DNA from: AB-137-C09 sp964645625
GTDB lineage: Bacteria; Pseudomonadota; Zetaproteobacteria; Mariprofundales; Mariprofundaceae
DNA: 64,000 bases
Direction: 5' to 3'
NCBI GenBank assembly: GCA_964645625.1
Contig: CAZYAI010000003.1
Coordinates: 51,623 to 115,622, forward strand
This document shows positions 44,638-54,465 of this stretch, in pieces. A program made the translations under genes and the position numbers. Each line of letters opens with the position of its first letter. Positions within the stretch are counted from its first letter, which is position 1. A model generated the notes under the pieces. That model searched no databases. It had not been told where the DNA came from and saw only the letters and a list, made by a program, of their open reading frames with translations.

Positions 44638-44748
44638 ATTTTTACCAGAGAACCTTAAATAACGATTCATTGACCTTATGGTACAATGGCATTTCAATCA
44701 GAACAGCCTGCGCAACTATCTAAAATCGGGCATCCTTCATATCTCTGG

Positions 44749-45846
44749 CTACTCCTCTTTTTGTGCGCGAATTGCTGCGGCACGGGCTTCTACTTCTGCT
44801 ACTAGGGTGTCAATCATCTGATTGGACTTCACACGCGATGCCTTTTGACCATCGCAATACAGGGTGTGGGTAGGGTAACCACCTGTAATACCAAGGGCAG
44901 CTTCTTGCGCTTCACCAGGACCGTTGACGACACAGCCGATCACTGCGACATCCAAACTTTCCTGAATATGTGCCAAACGTTCTTCTAATATGTTTACTGT
45001 TTCAATGACTGCGAATTTTTGCCGTGCGCAACTGGGGCAAGCAATCAAATTCACACCACGATGACGCAGCCCAAGACTTTTAAGAATCTCAAAGCCCACG
45101 CGCACTTCTTCTTCTGGCTCGGCAGCCAGCGATACGCGAATCGTATCGCCAATACCATCGGCGAGCAGTAAACCCAAACCTATGGATGACTTAACACTAC
45201 CAGCAACCATACTACCTGATTCGGTAATCCCCAGATGCAAGGGATAATCAACCATTTTCGCCAATTTGCGGTAGGCAACCACCGTCATCGGGATATTGCT
45301 CGCTTTAAGCGAAATTTTAATATCGTGAAAATCCATATCCTCAAGAATACGCACATGGTTTATTGCTGATTCAACCATGGCATCAGCGCATGGTTCGCCG
45401 TATTTGTCGTACAATTCTTTTTCCAGCGAGCCTGCATTGACACCAATACGAATGGAAATACCACGCTCACGCGCCGCTGCCACCACCCGCTCAACCCTAT
45501 CCCTCGTGCCGATATTACCTGGGTTAAGACGCAAACCATGCACACCTGCTTCTAGCGAAGCCAACGCCATTTTGTAGCTAAAATGAATGTCAGCAATCAC
45601 GGGGATACTACTTTGTCGGACAATCTCGTGCATGGCTGCTGCCGATTCAGGATCAGGCACCGAAACACGCACCACATCTGCACCTGCTGCGGCAATACGT
45701 GCAATTTGTGCTACGGTGGCATCAATATCCGTCGTTGGCGTATTGGTCATCGATTGTACGGCAATAGGACTATCACCGCCGACTGCAATACGACCAACTT
45801 GAATGCGACGACTGGCGCGGCGCGGTTGTAAAATAGAATCACGCAT
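44749..45846 (-). CDS. ispG: (E)-4-hydroxy-3-methylbut-2-enyl-diphosphate synthase
   Basis: This 365-residue enzyme of the MEP isoprenoid pathway converts MEcPP to HMBPP. It has the N-terminal TIM-barrel part (VAVGGDSPIAVQSMTNTPTTD) and a C-terminal [4Fe-4S] domain with cysteines in ACPSCARQKF (near 266-270) and VIGCVVNGPGE (near 302). It lies 11 bases after the lipoprotein gene. hisS normally follows, but here a cassette array intervenes. Confidence 0.95.
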   Translation of the reverse strand: MRDSILQPRRASRRIQVGRIAVGGDSPIAVQSMTNTPTTDIDATVAQIARIAAAGADVVRVSVPDPESAAAMHEIVRQSSIPVIADIHFSYKMALASLEAGVHGLRLNPGNIGTRDRVERVVAAARERGISIRIGVNAGSLEKELYDKYGEPCADAMVESAINHVRILEDMDFHDIKISLKASNIPMTVVAYRKLAKMVDYPLHLGITESGSMVAGSVKSSIGLGLLLADGIGDTIRVSLAAEPEEEVRVGFEILKSLGLRHRGVNLIACPSCARQKFAVIETVNILEERLAHIQESLDVAVIGCVVNGPGEAQEAALGITGGYPTHTLYCDGQKASRVKSNQMIDTLVAEVEARAAAIRAQKEE

Positions 45847-45857
45847 AGGGAAGATCC

Positions 45858-46937
45858 TTATTGTTGCTTTTGAATGATGTGTAATTGCTCTTGCAATTGC
45901 AAAGCACGTTGCAGCGCATTCAGGTATTCATCATTATCGGAATTCAGTTCCACAGCATGATCCCAAAAACGCACGGCATCATCAATGTGTTCTGCCGCAA
46001 AAGCCTTACGCCCTTGCGCGTACCAATCGGCAGCAGCGGCAATCGAGCCTTGATGAATCGCCTTCAATAAAGCTTTGCCTTTGCGTCCTGATTGTTTTAA
46101 CGCAGGAACGAATGCTTGTAGTTTTAACCACTTCTTTTGTTTGACCAAATCCTTAATCTGGGCAACATCAACACGATTTTCCGCCTTGCTGGTGCGACTG
46201 CGTTTGTTTACATGGCGTACTTTTTTCTGTTCTGGCTTAACATTCACACCTTCAGGTACGGCTGCCTTGATGTTCTCAATCAGGCTATCATCCACCGCTT
46301 CTGGGTCTAAACGTTCCGCCGATAGCAGCAGCACATAAGCCAGTTCAGGCGCGTTCTTTTTAAGTTTCTTCGCTTGCGCAATACTTTGCTTTACACGATG
46401 GTCTAAATCCTCTTGCAACAAATGATGAAACACACGAAAAGCTTGATCATTGGCATCCAAGGTTTTGGTTGGTTGATAATCATCTTGCCAAGCAAGGAAC
46501 TGTTGGTCTTCACGCTGTCGTTGTACATACAGTGCCTGCGCGCGCGCTGAACGCAAACGTAATTGCATGGTTGCCACAGCTTTTTGATCTTGGCTATCTT
46601 CGCTTAACTCAGCGGCTTGTTGGTATTGCTGCAATGCAACATACCACTGCTGATTAGCTTTTGCTTGCTCTGCTTTTTTACGATGATAACTCATCAAGCG
46701 TTGACGCGAAGGCTCTACCGTTTTGTTGAGTAAGGCTTGTGCTTTTTCATAATCAGCATCGGTTGTTTTGATTGCCAACAGCCGCTCTCGCGCCTGCATC
46801 ACTTTACCATGTTTAAAAAACGCTTCTGCCTGCTGGTAAGCCTGTTTTTGATTGCCGTAAGAGCTTTTTGCACCACCGCCTTGATTGGCACAGGCGGCAA
46901 CCATTAAACAAAGACTTAAACCTAAAATACGTAACAT
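45858..46937 (-). CDS. TPR-like lipoprotein of unknown role
   Basis: This 359-residue protein has a lipobox (VAACAN, Cys near residue 16) and a helical, TPR-like body (YQQAEAFFKHGKVMQARERLLAIK; WYVALQQYQQAAELSED; AADWYAQGRKAFAAEHIDDAVRFWDHAVELN). A basic linker lies near 240-255. It starts two bases from the stop of the adenylate cyclase gene and precedes ispG, so the three may be one operon. No enzymatic motif is seen. Confidence 0.75.
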   Translation of the reverse strand: MLRILGLSLCLMVAACANQGGGAKSSYGNQKQAYQQAEAFFKHGKVMQARERLLAIKTTDADYEKAQALLNKTVEPSRQRLMSYHRKKAEQAKANQQWYVALQQYQQAAELSEDSQDQKAVATMQLRLRSARAQALYVQRQREDQQFLAWQDDYQPTKTLDANDQAFRVFHHLLQEDLDHRVKQSIAQAKKLKKNAPELAYVLLLSAERLDPEAVDDSLIENIKAAVPEGVNVKPEQKKVRHVNKRSRTSKAENRVDVAQIKDLVKQKKWLKLQAFVPALKQSGRKGKALLKAIHQGSIAAAADWYAQGRKAFAAEHIDDAVRFWDHAVELNSDNDEYLNALQRALQLQEQLHIIQKQQ

Positions 46938-46938
46938 G

Positions 46939-48384
46939 CTATATCTCTCCTATTACATCCCGCGTATCCGCAGGCAATGTAAGGTCAAAAGCAAGGGCGA
47001 CAGCCTGATCGATTTCACGCTGGCAGGCAGGGTCAGTTATCCTAACAGTACCACAACTCATCGCCTCACTCACGCCTTTGACCTTAATATCGCCCATTTT
47101 TTCAAACGAAAAACCATCACCTAATTGTTTGAATGTGGATTCAGGCAGGGCTACTTCATTCCCTTGACCAATCCCGCCCATGCGTGAGGCTCGGTTCACA
47201 GCATCACCAATCACGGTGTATTCCAAGCGTTTTTCTGCGCCGATATTGCCAACAATCACTTCACCCGCATTGATGCCAACACGGAATGCAATGGGTTCTC
47301 CATCATCACGCAACAAGCCCAAACGACGACAAGCAACGCCCATCGCCAAGCCTGCCATGGCAGCATGACGCACATGATTTACATCTTCATGAGGGTGATT
47401 AAAAACAGCCATCACCGCATCGCCAATATATTTATCAACATGACCGCCGAAATGGTCAATTACACAATGAAACACCTCAAAATGGCGGTTGAGCACTTCA
47501 ATAATATCTTCTGGGTCGCGCCCTTCAGAAAAGGCAGTAAAACTCACCATATCGGCAAACAACACAGTCACATCTTGGCGATGGTTTTCTACGCTGACGT
47601 TATCATCTCGGAACACCTTAGAGACCAAGTTAGGGTTCAAATAACGACCAAACTCTTGCCGCATTTCTTCCTTATGGCGCAGCTCTTGCAACATCATATT
47701 AAACTGTTCTGCTGCATCGCTGATTTCATCATTGCCACGTACAGGAAGTTCCGCATGGTAATCACCCTTACCGACACGGGAAGCCGCAACAGCGATTTGT
47801 TCCAATGGCTTACTCATACGCCCAGCAACCCAATACGTCAGTAACAAAGCACTCATAATCACCAAAGCGGCAAGCAATAACATACGCATCAGCAAGGCAT
47901 TGGATAGATCTTCCCATGCTTGGCTAGAAAAACGTACCACCAACACGCCAATGGTGGTTTTATTGTACACCAAACGTTTGGCAAACCAGCTACCATCCTC
48001 GCCCAGTTGCACCAAATCCATCGTTTTCTCACTGGCGGAAAAGTCTGGTACATCAAGCGTATCGCCAAAAGACAGTGTGCCTTCTGGTGCCTGCACCAAG
48101 ATACCGCGCACCGAAGTAACCGACTGCATAAAGCTACGAGCGGCAACATCAATTTCTGGTTTACTATGCGTCAATACAGGTAATTTGAGCGATTGAGCCA
48201 AACGTTCGACGAGTTGGCTTGCCTGCTGCTGCTGACTTGCCAACCACGCATCATGTTCGATATGCAAAATAAGCCAGGTTAAAACACCCAAGGCAATACT
48301 CATCGCAACACCCATCATCATCGTCCAACGCCACCGTAAGGGGAAGCGTGGTGGACTACTCATGGTGTTTTGTTCACTCATCAT
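46939..48384 (-). CDS. Membrane-bound class III adenylate/guanylate cyclase with HAMP domain
   Basis: The protein has 481 residues: TM1 at about 20-42, a periplasmic sensor region (45-160), TM2 near 165-187, a HAMP domain (AGRMSKPLEQIAVAASRVGKGDYHAELPVRGNDEI) and a C-terminal cyclase domain from about 265. The metal-binding Asp residues are in LFADMVSFT and DKYIGDAVMAVF. GEVIVGNIGAEKRLEYTVIGDAVNRASRM completes the site, and the last motif suggests ATP rather than GTP use. The product could bind the cNMP proteins at 26686-29343. The next ATG (48381) is an equal start choice. Confidence 0.9.
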   Translation of the reverse strand: MMSEQNTMSSPPRFPLRWRWTMMMGVAMSIALGVLTWLILHIEHDAWLASQQQQASQLVERLAQSLKLPVLTHSKPEIDVAARSFMQSVTSVRGILVQAPEGTLSFGDTLDVPDFSASEKTMDLVQLGEDGSWFAKRLVYNKTTIGVLVVRFSSQAWEDLSNALLMRMLLLAALVIMSALLLTYWVAGRMSKPLEQIAVAASRVGKGDYHAELPVRGNDEISDAAEQFNMMLQELRHKEEMRQEFGRYLNPNLVSKVFRDDNVSVENHRQDVTVLFADMVSFTAFSEGRDPEDIIEVLNRHFEVFHCVIDHFGGHVDKYIGDAVMAVFNHPHEDVNHVRHAAMAGLAMGVACRRLGLLRDDGEPIAFRVGINAGEVIVGNIGAEKRLEYTVIGDAVNRASRMGGIGQGNEVALPESTFKQLGDGFSFEKMGDIKVKGVSEAMSCGTVRITDPACQREIDQAVALAFDLTLPADTRDVIGEI

Positions 48385-48430
48385 CGCTCCATCACCAACC
48401 TTTGAAGTTCACACAGAGGCACGCGGCCTA

Positions 48431-50659
48431 TCAAAAACCTGGAATCAAACCGCCCAGTGCCTTATTCACCTTTTCCTTTGCTGCCTGCGTAGGATTAGCA
48501 GGTACTGCACCCGCAGCAGGGTTCTGCCCCAAGGCTTTCAAAGGGTTACCACCCTTCAAAGCATCTTGCACACCACCAACCACACTTTGTGCATCCAACT
48601 CAGGGGTGATCGATGGTGCATCAAAAGGACCTTTGATATGCAAAGGAATCGTCACACCTTTACGTCCACCAGCTTGATCGCCTTGACCAACCAATGTTGC
48701 CACCAACTTAGGTCGCATATGGTAATCCATCGTTGAAGCAGGAAGATTCACCGAACCTTTGCCCGTCAAACGGAATAATGGTGATGCCATGAATAAATCA
48801 TTATTCGTCAACACCCCTTGCTTAGCAGTAAAGCTCGCTTCTAATTGCGCAAAGTCGGTATATTGCGGTCCTTTTTGTTGCCCTAACGATGTGATGTTGC
48901 GCAATGCATTGGCGATATCAAAACCTTTAACCTTACCATTAAGCATTTTAAGTTGGCCGTTACCTGTCAGTGATGCCTTAATTGCGGCAGGCAACAATCC
49001 CTGACCATGCAGATTAGTATTCATATTTACCGACCCTGCTAATTGATCGGAATCGGCAAACTGTTTCAACAACGGCCCTAGTGCTACATCTTTGACCGTC
49101 ATAGATTCATGCCAGCTTGCAGGGTAATCAGCGACATTAAGACTGGCCTGCTCAGTAACACGACCACCCGATATGCCAAATGCCAATGGTTTAATGGTAA
49201 ATAGACCATCGTTTCCTTGTAGGTCAATCACCACATCATCCAGCACTGCCTGCTTAGCATACAATTTCGCTACATCGACCCGCAAGTTGACGCGCCAAGG
49301 TACAAAGCTGCGCAAATCAGGTTCAACTTCTGCAGCAGAAGATGTGTTTTCTGTAGAAGCTGCCGTTTTATCCTCAGAAAAGGGCAGCCAAGGATCAAGG
49401 TGAAGTTGGTTTGCTTTTACACGCAAACGAATATTAGGGTCTTTCGCGAGGATAAAACGCCCTGACATAGCCAACAACTCTTGATTCAAGTGCATTTTCA
49501 TATCACTAAGATCAATCACATTGCCTTTAGCCTTCACCACCATACCAACATCTAAGTCTTGCCAAGGCGCAGGATGCTTACCATATAAAGCATCAAGGTC
49601 TGGCAGTAACGAGGTCAGCCAAACGCGAGTGATTTTTTCACTGCTTAATTGCATCTCAACACTGGGTTCACCTTTATTAGGCAAGGTCACCTGCCCTTTA
49701 CTATGTAATAAAGTCGTACCATCAAAGGCAATGTCAGATGATTTTAAACGAATATGCTGCGGATCAATCTGCTCAGCCACCCATGTAATCGCAATATCAT
49801 GCGCTGCATCCAAGGTCATCGAACCATTTACCGCACGACTACCATCAGGATGTTGCTCCACATGAGCATCGACCGCGACGGCTGCCTTTTCAACACTGCC
49901 CAACATCGCTGGTAATTCAGGCAATAAGCTAGAAAATTGAGCCAAACCAATACGCTTGCTGTTGACACTCAGCTGCACAGGAAGGCGTGTAGCATCGAAG
50001 CGTGAAAAATCGCCAATTGGTCCCACTTTAGCATCAAGGTTGAGCGTATCATCAGCCAAATCCACCGCTGCATGAATGCTGACTGGGCGTGTTTGTTGTA
50101 CATCCAATATGGTAAGTTGTAAATTATTTAAATTCACCTTCTGACCATTACGATCATCCTGCCAACTTAACTGACCGTGGGAGAGCTGAATGGTTTCTGC
50201 AATTAAACCAGCAAGTAACGGCGAGTTCGTTTCAGCAGGTGCATCTGAAGCTGTTTGCGCAGCAGGGGCACTTGGAGCGAGCAAATCTTCCCAGTTACCC
50301 ACACCATCGCGATTGCGTTGTAAATGCAGTTCAGGAGCATCCAACTCAAAACGTTGCAACTCTATTTTTTTCTGCAACAACGGCATGACTGCCAATTTAA
50401 CATCCAAATGTCCCACTTTAAGGAAGTTGGGAGCATCAAAACCTGCACCATTGGCAAAAGTAACATCTTCAAGTTTCAAGCCAACCCAGGGGAATAACGA
50501 TGCCTGCATACTGCCAATATGCAGCGCACGCCCTGTGGCATCCTCGACCCGTTGCTCTATTTGCGTACGGTAATGATCAACATCAATCACAAACGGTGCG
50601 ATCAATAAGCACGCAATCACCGTGATTAACGCAATACCTGTATATTTTAAAAAACGCAT
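48431..50659 (-). CDS. AsmA-family inner-membrane protein
   Basis: This 742-residue protein has one N-terminal TM helix (YTGIALITVIACLLIAPFVI) followed by the AsmA start DVDHYRTQIEQRVEDATGRALHIG. A long periplasmic beta-rich body follows, and C-terminal AsmA motifs (LTGNGQLKMLNGKVKGFDIANALRN; GKGSVNLPASTMDYHMRPKLV). The family bridges the envelope and is linked to phospholipid transport. GGGAGGGG stands before the ATG. It lies 22 bases after glmM. Confidence 0.88.
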   Translation of the reverse strand: MRFLKYTGIALITVIACLLIAPFVIDVDHYRTQIEQRVEDATGRALHIGSMQASLFPWVGLKLEDVTFANGAGFDAPNFLKVGHLDVKLAVMPLLQKKIELQRFELDAPELHLQRNRDGVGNWEDLLAPSAPAAQTASDAPAETNSPLLAGLIAETIQLSHGQLSWQDDRNGQKVNLNNLQLTILDVQQTRPVSIHAAVDLADDTLNLDAKVGPIGDFSRFDATRLPVQLSVNSKRIGLAQFSSLLPELPAMLGSVEKAAVAVDAHVEQHPDGSRAVNGSMTLDAAHDIAITWVAEQIDPQHIRLKSSDIAFDGTTLLHSKGQVTLPNKGEPSVEMQLSSEKITRVWLTSLLPDLDALYGKHPAPWQDLDVGMVVKAKGNVIDLSDMKMHLNQELLAMSGRFILAKDPNIRLRVKANQLHLDPWLPFSEDKTAASTENTSSAAEVEPDLRSFVPWRVNLRVDVAKLYAKQAVLDDVVIDLQGNDGLFTIKPLAFGISGGRVTEQASLNVADYPASWHESMTVKDVALGPLLKQFADSDQLAGSVNMNTNLHGQGLLPAAIKASLTGNGQLKMLNGKVKGFDIANALRNITSLGQQKGPQYTDFAQLEASFTAKQGVLTNNDLFMASPLFRLTGKGSVNLPASTMDYHMRPKLVATLVGQGDQAGGRKGVTIPLHIKGPFDAPSITPELDAQSVVGGVQDALKGGNPLKALGQNPAAGAVPANPTQAAKEKVNKALGGLIPGF

Positions 50660-50681
50660 ACCATCCCCTCCCTTTTCTAAA

Positions 50682-52031
50682 CTACAATGATTTAATAATC
50701 CCAGTAATTGCTTGCACCAAGTGTGCGCCCGTACGAGACATCAATGCTTCATCTTCTGCTTCAACCATAATACGTAACTTTGGTTCCGTGCCAGACATGC
50801 GCACATTGACACGACCCGCGCCTTGCAACGCTTCTTCCGCCTCACGCAATAACTCCGCTACTGCTGGCTGTTCTAATACTGGCAAACGCTCTTCCATGAC
50901 GATATTCCACAGCTTTTGCGGGAATAAGCTCATGCCGGCAGCCAGTTCATGCAATGGCACTGCCTCATCTTGCATGGCGCAAAGTAATTGCAATGCCGTC
51001 ATTAAACCATCACCTGTGGTGTTGTGATCCAGCATAATCATATGCCCAGACTGTTCACCACCGATATTACAACCGCGTTCGCGCATCATTTCCAAAACAT
51101 AGCGATCACCGACAGAGGCGCGCAACATTTTTAGTCCCATACCTTCAAGGTAACGTTCCAGCCCCATATTGCTCATGATGGTGGTAACAACGCCACCACC
51201 CTGCAAGCGTCCATGTTTTGCTGCATGCCCTGCAAGTATGGCAATCACACGGTCACCATCAATCACCTGCCCTTGGGCATCACAAGCGATGAGTCGGTCA
51301 GCATCACCATCTAAGGCTAAACCAAGGTCAGCTTGCTCTGCGACCACACGCTGGCACATAGCACCTGGGTAGGTCGAACCACATTGGTCGTTGATGTTTA
51401 AACCATTGGGTTGATTAAACAACGCAATGACTTCACAACCAAGCTCGCGCAGCAAACGCGGAGCAACATCATAAGCTGCACCATGTGCACAATCGACCAC
51501 CACCCGCAAACCATCAAAACGAAGATTGCGCGGCAACGATGATTTCAGGAACTCAATATAACGCCCTTGTGCATCATTCACCCGCATCGCTTTACCGACA
51601 GCTAACGCTGCAGGCAAGGGAGGAAGCTCATCCATTAATTGCTCAATCGCATGTTCCGTTTCATCAGGCAACTTGTAGCCATCGGCACCAAAAAACTTAA
51701 TACCATTATCACCCGCAGGATTGTGCGAGGCGGACAACATCACGCCAGCATCAGCACGCAAGCTACGTGTTAAATAAGCAACTGCTGGGGTGGGAATAGG
51801 CCCTACCAATTGTACATTCATCCCTTGAGCCGTTAAACCTGCACACAGTGCTGATTCAATCATATAGCCCGATAGGCGCGTGTCTTTACCAATAAGAATA
51901 TGGGGTTGATGGGGAAGGTGCTGGGTAAGTATATAACCTGCTGCACGACCCAATTGCAGGGCGAACTCCGCAGTCATGGGGTATTGATTAACCGTACCAC
52001 GAACGCCATCAGTGCCAAAATATTTACGCAT
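50682..52031 (-). CDS. glmM: Phosphoglucosamine mutase
   Basis: This 449-residue enzyme makes glucosamine 1-phosphate for peptidoglycan and LPS. The phosphoserine loop SASHNPAGDNGIKFF has Ser102, the metal loop is LDGDADRLI near 243, the sugar loop GGEQSGHM, and the phosphate loop RMSGTEPKLRIMVEA. Its start overlaps the cdaR stop. The cdaA-cdaR-glmM order is classic, and CdaA activity is known to be linked to GlmM in Firmicutes. Confidence 0.95.
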   Translation of the reverse strand: MRKYFGTDGVRGTVNQYPMTAEFALQLGRAAGYILTQHLPHQPHILIGKDTRLSGYMIESALCAGLTAQGMNVQLVGPIPTPAVAYLTRSLRADAGVMLSASHNPAGDNGIKFFGADGYKLPDETEHAIEQLMDELPPLPAALAVGKAMRVNDAQGRYIEFLKSSLPRNLRFDGLRVVVDCAHGAAYDVAPRLLRELGCEVIALFNQPNGLNINDQCGSTYPGAMCQRVVAEQADLGLALDGDADRLIACDAQGQVIDGDRVIAILAGHAAKHGRLQGGGVVTTIMSNMGLERYLEGMGLKMLRASVGDRYVLEMMRERGCNIGGEQSGHMIMLDHNTTGDGLMTALQLLCAMQDEAVPLHELAAGMSLFPQKLWNIVMEERLPVLEQPAVAELLREAEEALQGAGRVNVRMSGTEPKLRIMVEAEDEALMSRTGAHLVQAITGIIKSL

Positions 52032-52732
52032 TAGGGGGTATGCTCCTCGTTCCTTGAAAGGGGGGTAGTTGATGCCGCTACAGGTTTAGGGTCGCGACGT
52101 AGGTAACCACGGACCAAAAAGTCACCATTGTGATGAATCAGTTTCACCGCTTTATCAGTAGGAATCACCACCCCAGCACTTAACTCAAACGGTCCAGGTT
52201 TAGGTTCTGGGCGAACCGATTCAGTCGATAGTTTAAGCAGTGATTCCAGCCATACTTCAGGGCCGCTCAATGTCACTTCGCTGGGGGTAACACTGATGCT
52301 TTCAGCAGCCCAACCTGATGCAACAAACACATCGGCGGTTACTGCCACCTGTTTCTCACCCAAGCGATCCACTTGCAATTGTAGACGGTCTGGTTGAATT
52401 TTATCGACTACCAAACCTGGTGGCAGGTGTAAAGCATCGGCTGATAACGAACGTTCAACCACGCCAGGGGTATGTATATCTTGCGCCGAGAGTGAAATAT
52501 ACAGCTCTTTTTCATTCAATGATTTTAACCGTGCCTGCAAGCCGCTGATCGTTACCTTAACATGGTCTGGCAAATCGTTAACCAGCACCATATCACTCGC
52601 CAAGCCGCGTAATTGCAGGGAAACATCCATACTCAACGTGCTTTCACCCTGACCATGCACCTGAAACCACAGCATAATCGCGATCAATAACGCCCATACA
52701 TAAAGGGTAAGATTACGCCAAAATGCACTCAT
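52031..52732 (-). CDS. cdaR: CdaR/YbbR-domain regulator of the diadenylate cyclase
   Basis: This 233-residue protein has an N-terminal TM helix (LYVWALLIAIMLWFQVHG) and YbbR-like repeats (LQLRGLASDMVLVNDLPDHVKVTISG; AESISVTPSEVTLSGPE). YbbR proteins modulate CdaA at the membrane. ATG 52732 is preferred to 52744: it has GGAAG upstream and gives a four-base ATGA overlap with cdaA. Confidence 0.85.
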   Translation of the reverse strand: MSAFWRNLTLYVWALLIAIMLWFQVHGQGESTLSMDVSLQLRGLASDMVLVNDLPDHVKVTISGLQARLKSLNEKELYISLSAQDIHTPGVVERSLSADALHLPPGLVVDKIQPDRLQLQVDRLGEKQVAVTADVFVASGWAAESISVTPSEVTLSGPEVWLESLLKLSTESVRPEPKPGPFELSAGVVIPTDKAVKLIHHNGDFLVRGYLRRDPKPVAASTTPLSRNEEHTP

Positions 52733-53526
52733 GAAGACTTCCACAATGAAACATTAGGACGCAATTCTTGTAATAATGCGTCAACCAAACTTCGTCTATC
52801 CAAGGCTTCACTCAAGCCGTGTTGACTCGCAATGTGGATTTCTCCTCGTTCTTCGGAAACCACGATCACCAAGGCATCACTTTCTTCGATTAATCCAACA
52901 GCGGCACGGTGACGTGTGCCATAATCGCCAGGCAATGTATGCGCTTGGGTTAAGGGCAACAAAACACGCGCAGCAACCATATGACCGCCATCGACATCTT
53001 GGCGTACCACAACAGCGCCATCATGCAGCGGAGCTTTAGGGCAAAAAATGGTTAATGCTGTATCAGGGGATAACGGAACATCCAATTGCACGGCAGGGTC
53101 AATCAAGTGGTTTAACCCTGTATCACGCTCAATAACAAACAAAGCACCCCAGCGACGATGGGTTAATGCAACGGCTGCATCAGCCAAGTCATGAACCATT
53201 TTTTCTACTGAAGTGCTACTTGATAGCGACAACGGGTTAAAAGCAACCTTCATTAAACCACGGCGGATTTCATGTTGAAAAAGAACCACCATAATAACAA
53301 TAAAGAAAGAGAAAAATTGCGAAAACAACCATTCTAATGTGAGTAAACTAAAATAGCGCGCAAGGGCATACACGCCCATCAATACAGCCAAGCCGACCAA
53401 CATCTGCTCTGCTCGCGTACCACGAATCAATCGCAAGGCAAAATAGACAAACAATGAAACCAGCGCGATATCAGCGACATCAATGAGGTGGACATTGATA
53501 TGGTCAAAAGCAGCGTTAGCGAACAT
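52729..53526 (-). CDS. cdaA: Diadenylate cyclase (CdaA/DacA-type)
   Basis: The 265-residue protein has three N-terminal TM helices (about 20-88) followed by the DAC catalytic domain. The diagnostic motifs DGA (169-171, KAPLHDGAVVV) and RHR (205-207, TRHRAAVG) are intact, so it should make c-di-AMP from two ATP. It is translationally coupled to cdaR and glmM. c-di-AMP is uncommon in gamma- and beta-proteobacteria but known in deep-branching proteobacteria. Confidence 0.92.
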   Translation of the reverse strand: MFANAAFDHINVHLIDVADIALVSLFVYFALRLIRGTRAEQMLVGLAVLMGVYALARYFSLLTLEWLFSQFFSFFIVIMVVLFQHEIRRGLMKVAFNPLSLSSSTSVEKMVHDLADAAVALTHRRWGALFVIERDTGLNHLIDPAVQLDVPLSPDTALTIFCPKAPLHDGAVVVRQDVDGGHMVAARVLLPLTQAHTLPGDYGTRHRAAVGLIEESDALVIVVSEERGEIHIASQHGLSEALDRRSLVDALLQELRPNVSLWKSS

Positions 53527-53631
53527 GAGCCACCCTGTGCGATAGCCTAGAAGGCTGTCCGAGAATGGAAAGAGCTACTGCGGAATCCCCATTTTGGCCG
53601 AGAATTACATATTTCATATTAACGGAGGACA

Positions 53632-54465
53632 TCAACGCCTTTGTGCTTGGCGTAGTGCCGCAGCAACAGCAACAACCTGTTTTTGGTGTGTAACATCATG
53701 AACGCGCAGTATATCGGCTCCTGCAAAGCAACCAATGGCTACAGCAGAGGCCGTCGCCCATTCACGGTCTGAAACATCTTGCCCTGTGATACGACCAAGA
53801 AACGATTTGCGTGAAACACCCAACAGTACAGGCAAAGAAAAATGATCGCGTAATTCATCCATACGGGCAATCAGAGCCAAATTATCTTGCTGCCGTTTGC
53901 CAAAGCCAATACCTGGGTCGATGACAATACGTTCGCGCTCAATCCCTGCCTGCTGGCACAGCGCGATACGTTGTTCAAAATAGCGAATCACGGTAGCCAC
54001 TACATCATCTTCATAATGGGGGTTGTGTTGCATGGTTGCAGGGCTTCCCTGCATATGCATCAAGCAGATGCTGGCATCACAATCGGCGGCAATAGCAATG
54101 CTTTGACGATCAAAACTAAGGGCTGAAACATCATTAATCATCACTGCACCAGCAGCAACAGCCTGACGCATCACTTCGGCTTTCATCGTATCTACCGAAA
54201 CACAACAGCCAGCAGCAACCAATTGCTGAATCACAGGAATAACACGCTGCAACTCTTCTTCGACGCTGACTGCAAGCGCACCAGGACGGGTTGATTCGCC
54301 GCCGACATCGATAAGATCAGCACCCTCATGCCACATACGTAGCCCATGACGAACCGCCTGATCTGTATCACTACCGTGACCATCATCGGAAAACGAATCA
54401 GGCGTACAATTGAGTACGCCCATCATCCATGCCTTATTCGTGCCAGAACGATGCCAGCATGACAT
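53632..54465 (-). CDS. folP: Dihydropteroate synthase
   Basis: This 277-residue TIM-barrel enzyme joins p-aminobenzoate to the pterin diphosphate in folate synthesis. It has MGVLNCTPDSFSDDG, VGGESTRPGA, INDVSAL, MHMQG, DPGIGFGKR and a C-terminal LRVHDV. Its start overlaps the ftsH stop by one base. The 105-base gap to cdaA shows no clear promoter. Confidence 0.95.
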   Translation of the reverse strand: MSCWHRSGTNKAWMMGVLNCTPDSFSDDGHGSDTDQAVRHGLRMWHEGADLIDVGGESTRPGALAVSVEEELQRVIPVIQQLVAAGCCVSVDTMKAEVMRQAVAAGAVMINDVSALSFDRQSIAIAADCDASICLMHMQGSPATMQHNPHYEDDVVATVIRYFEQRIALCQQAGIERERIVIDPGIGFGKRQQDNLALIARMDELRDHFSLPVLLGVSRKSFLGRITGQDVSDREWATASAVAIGCFAGADILRVHDVTHQKQVVAVAAALRQAQRR

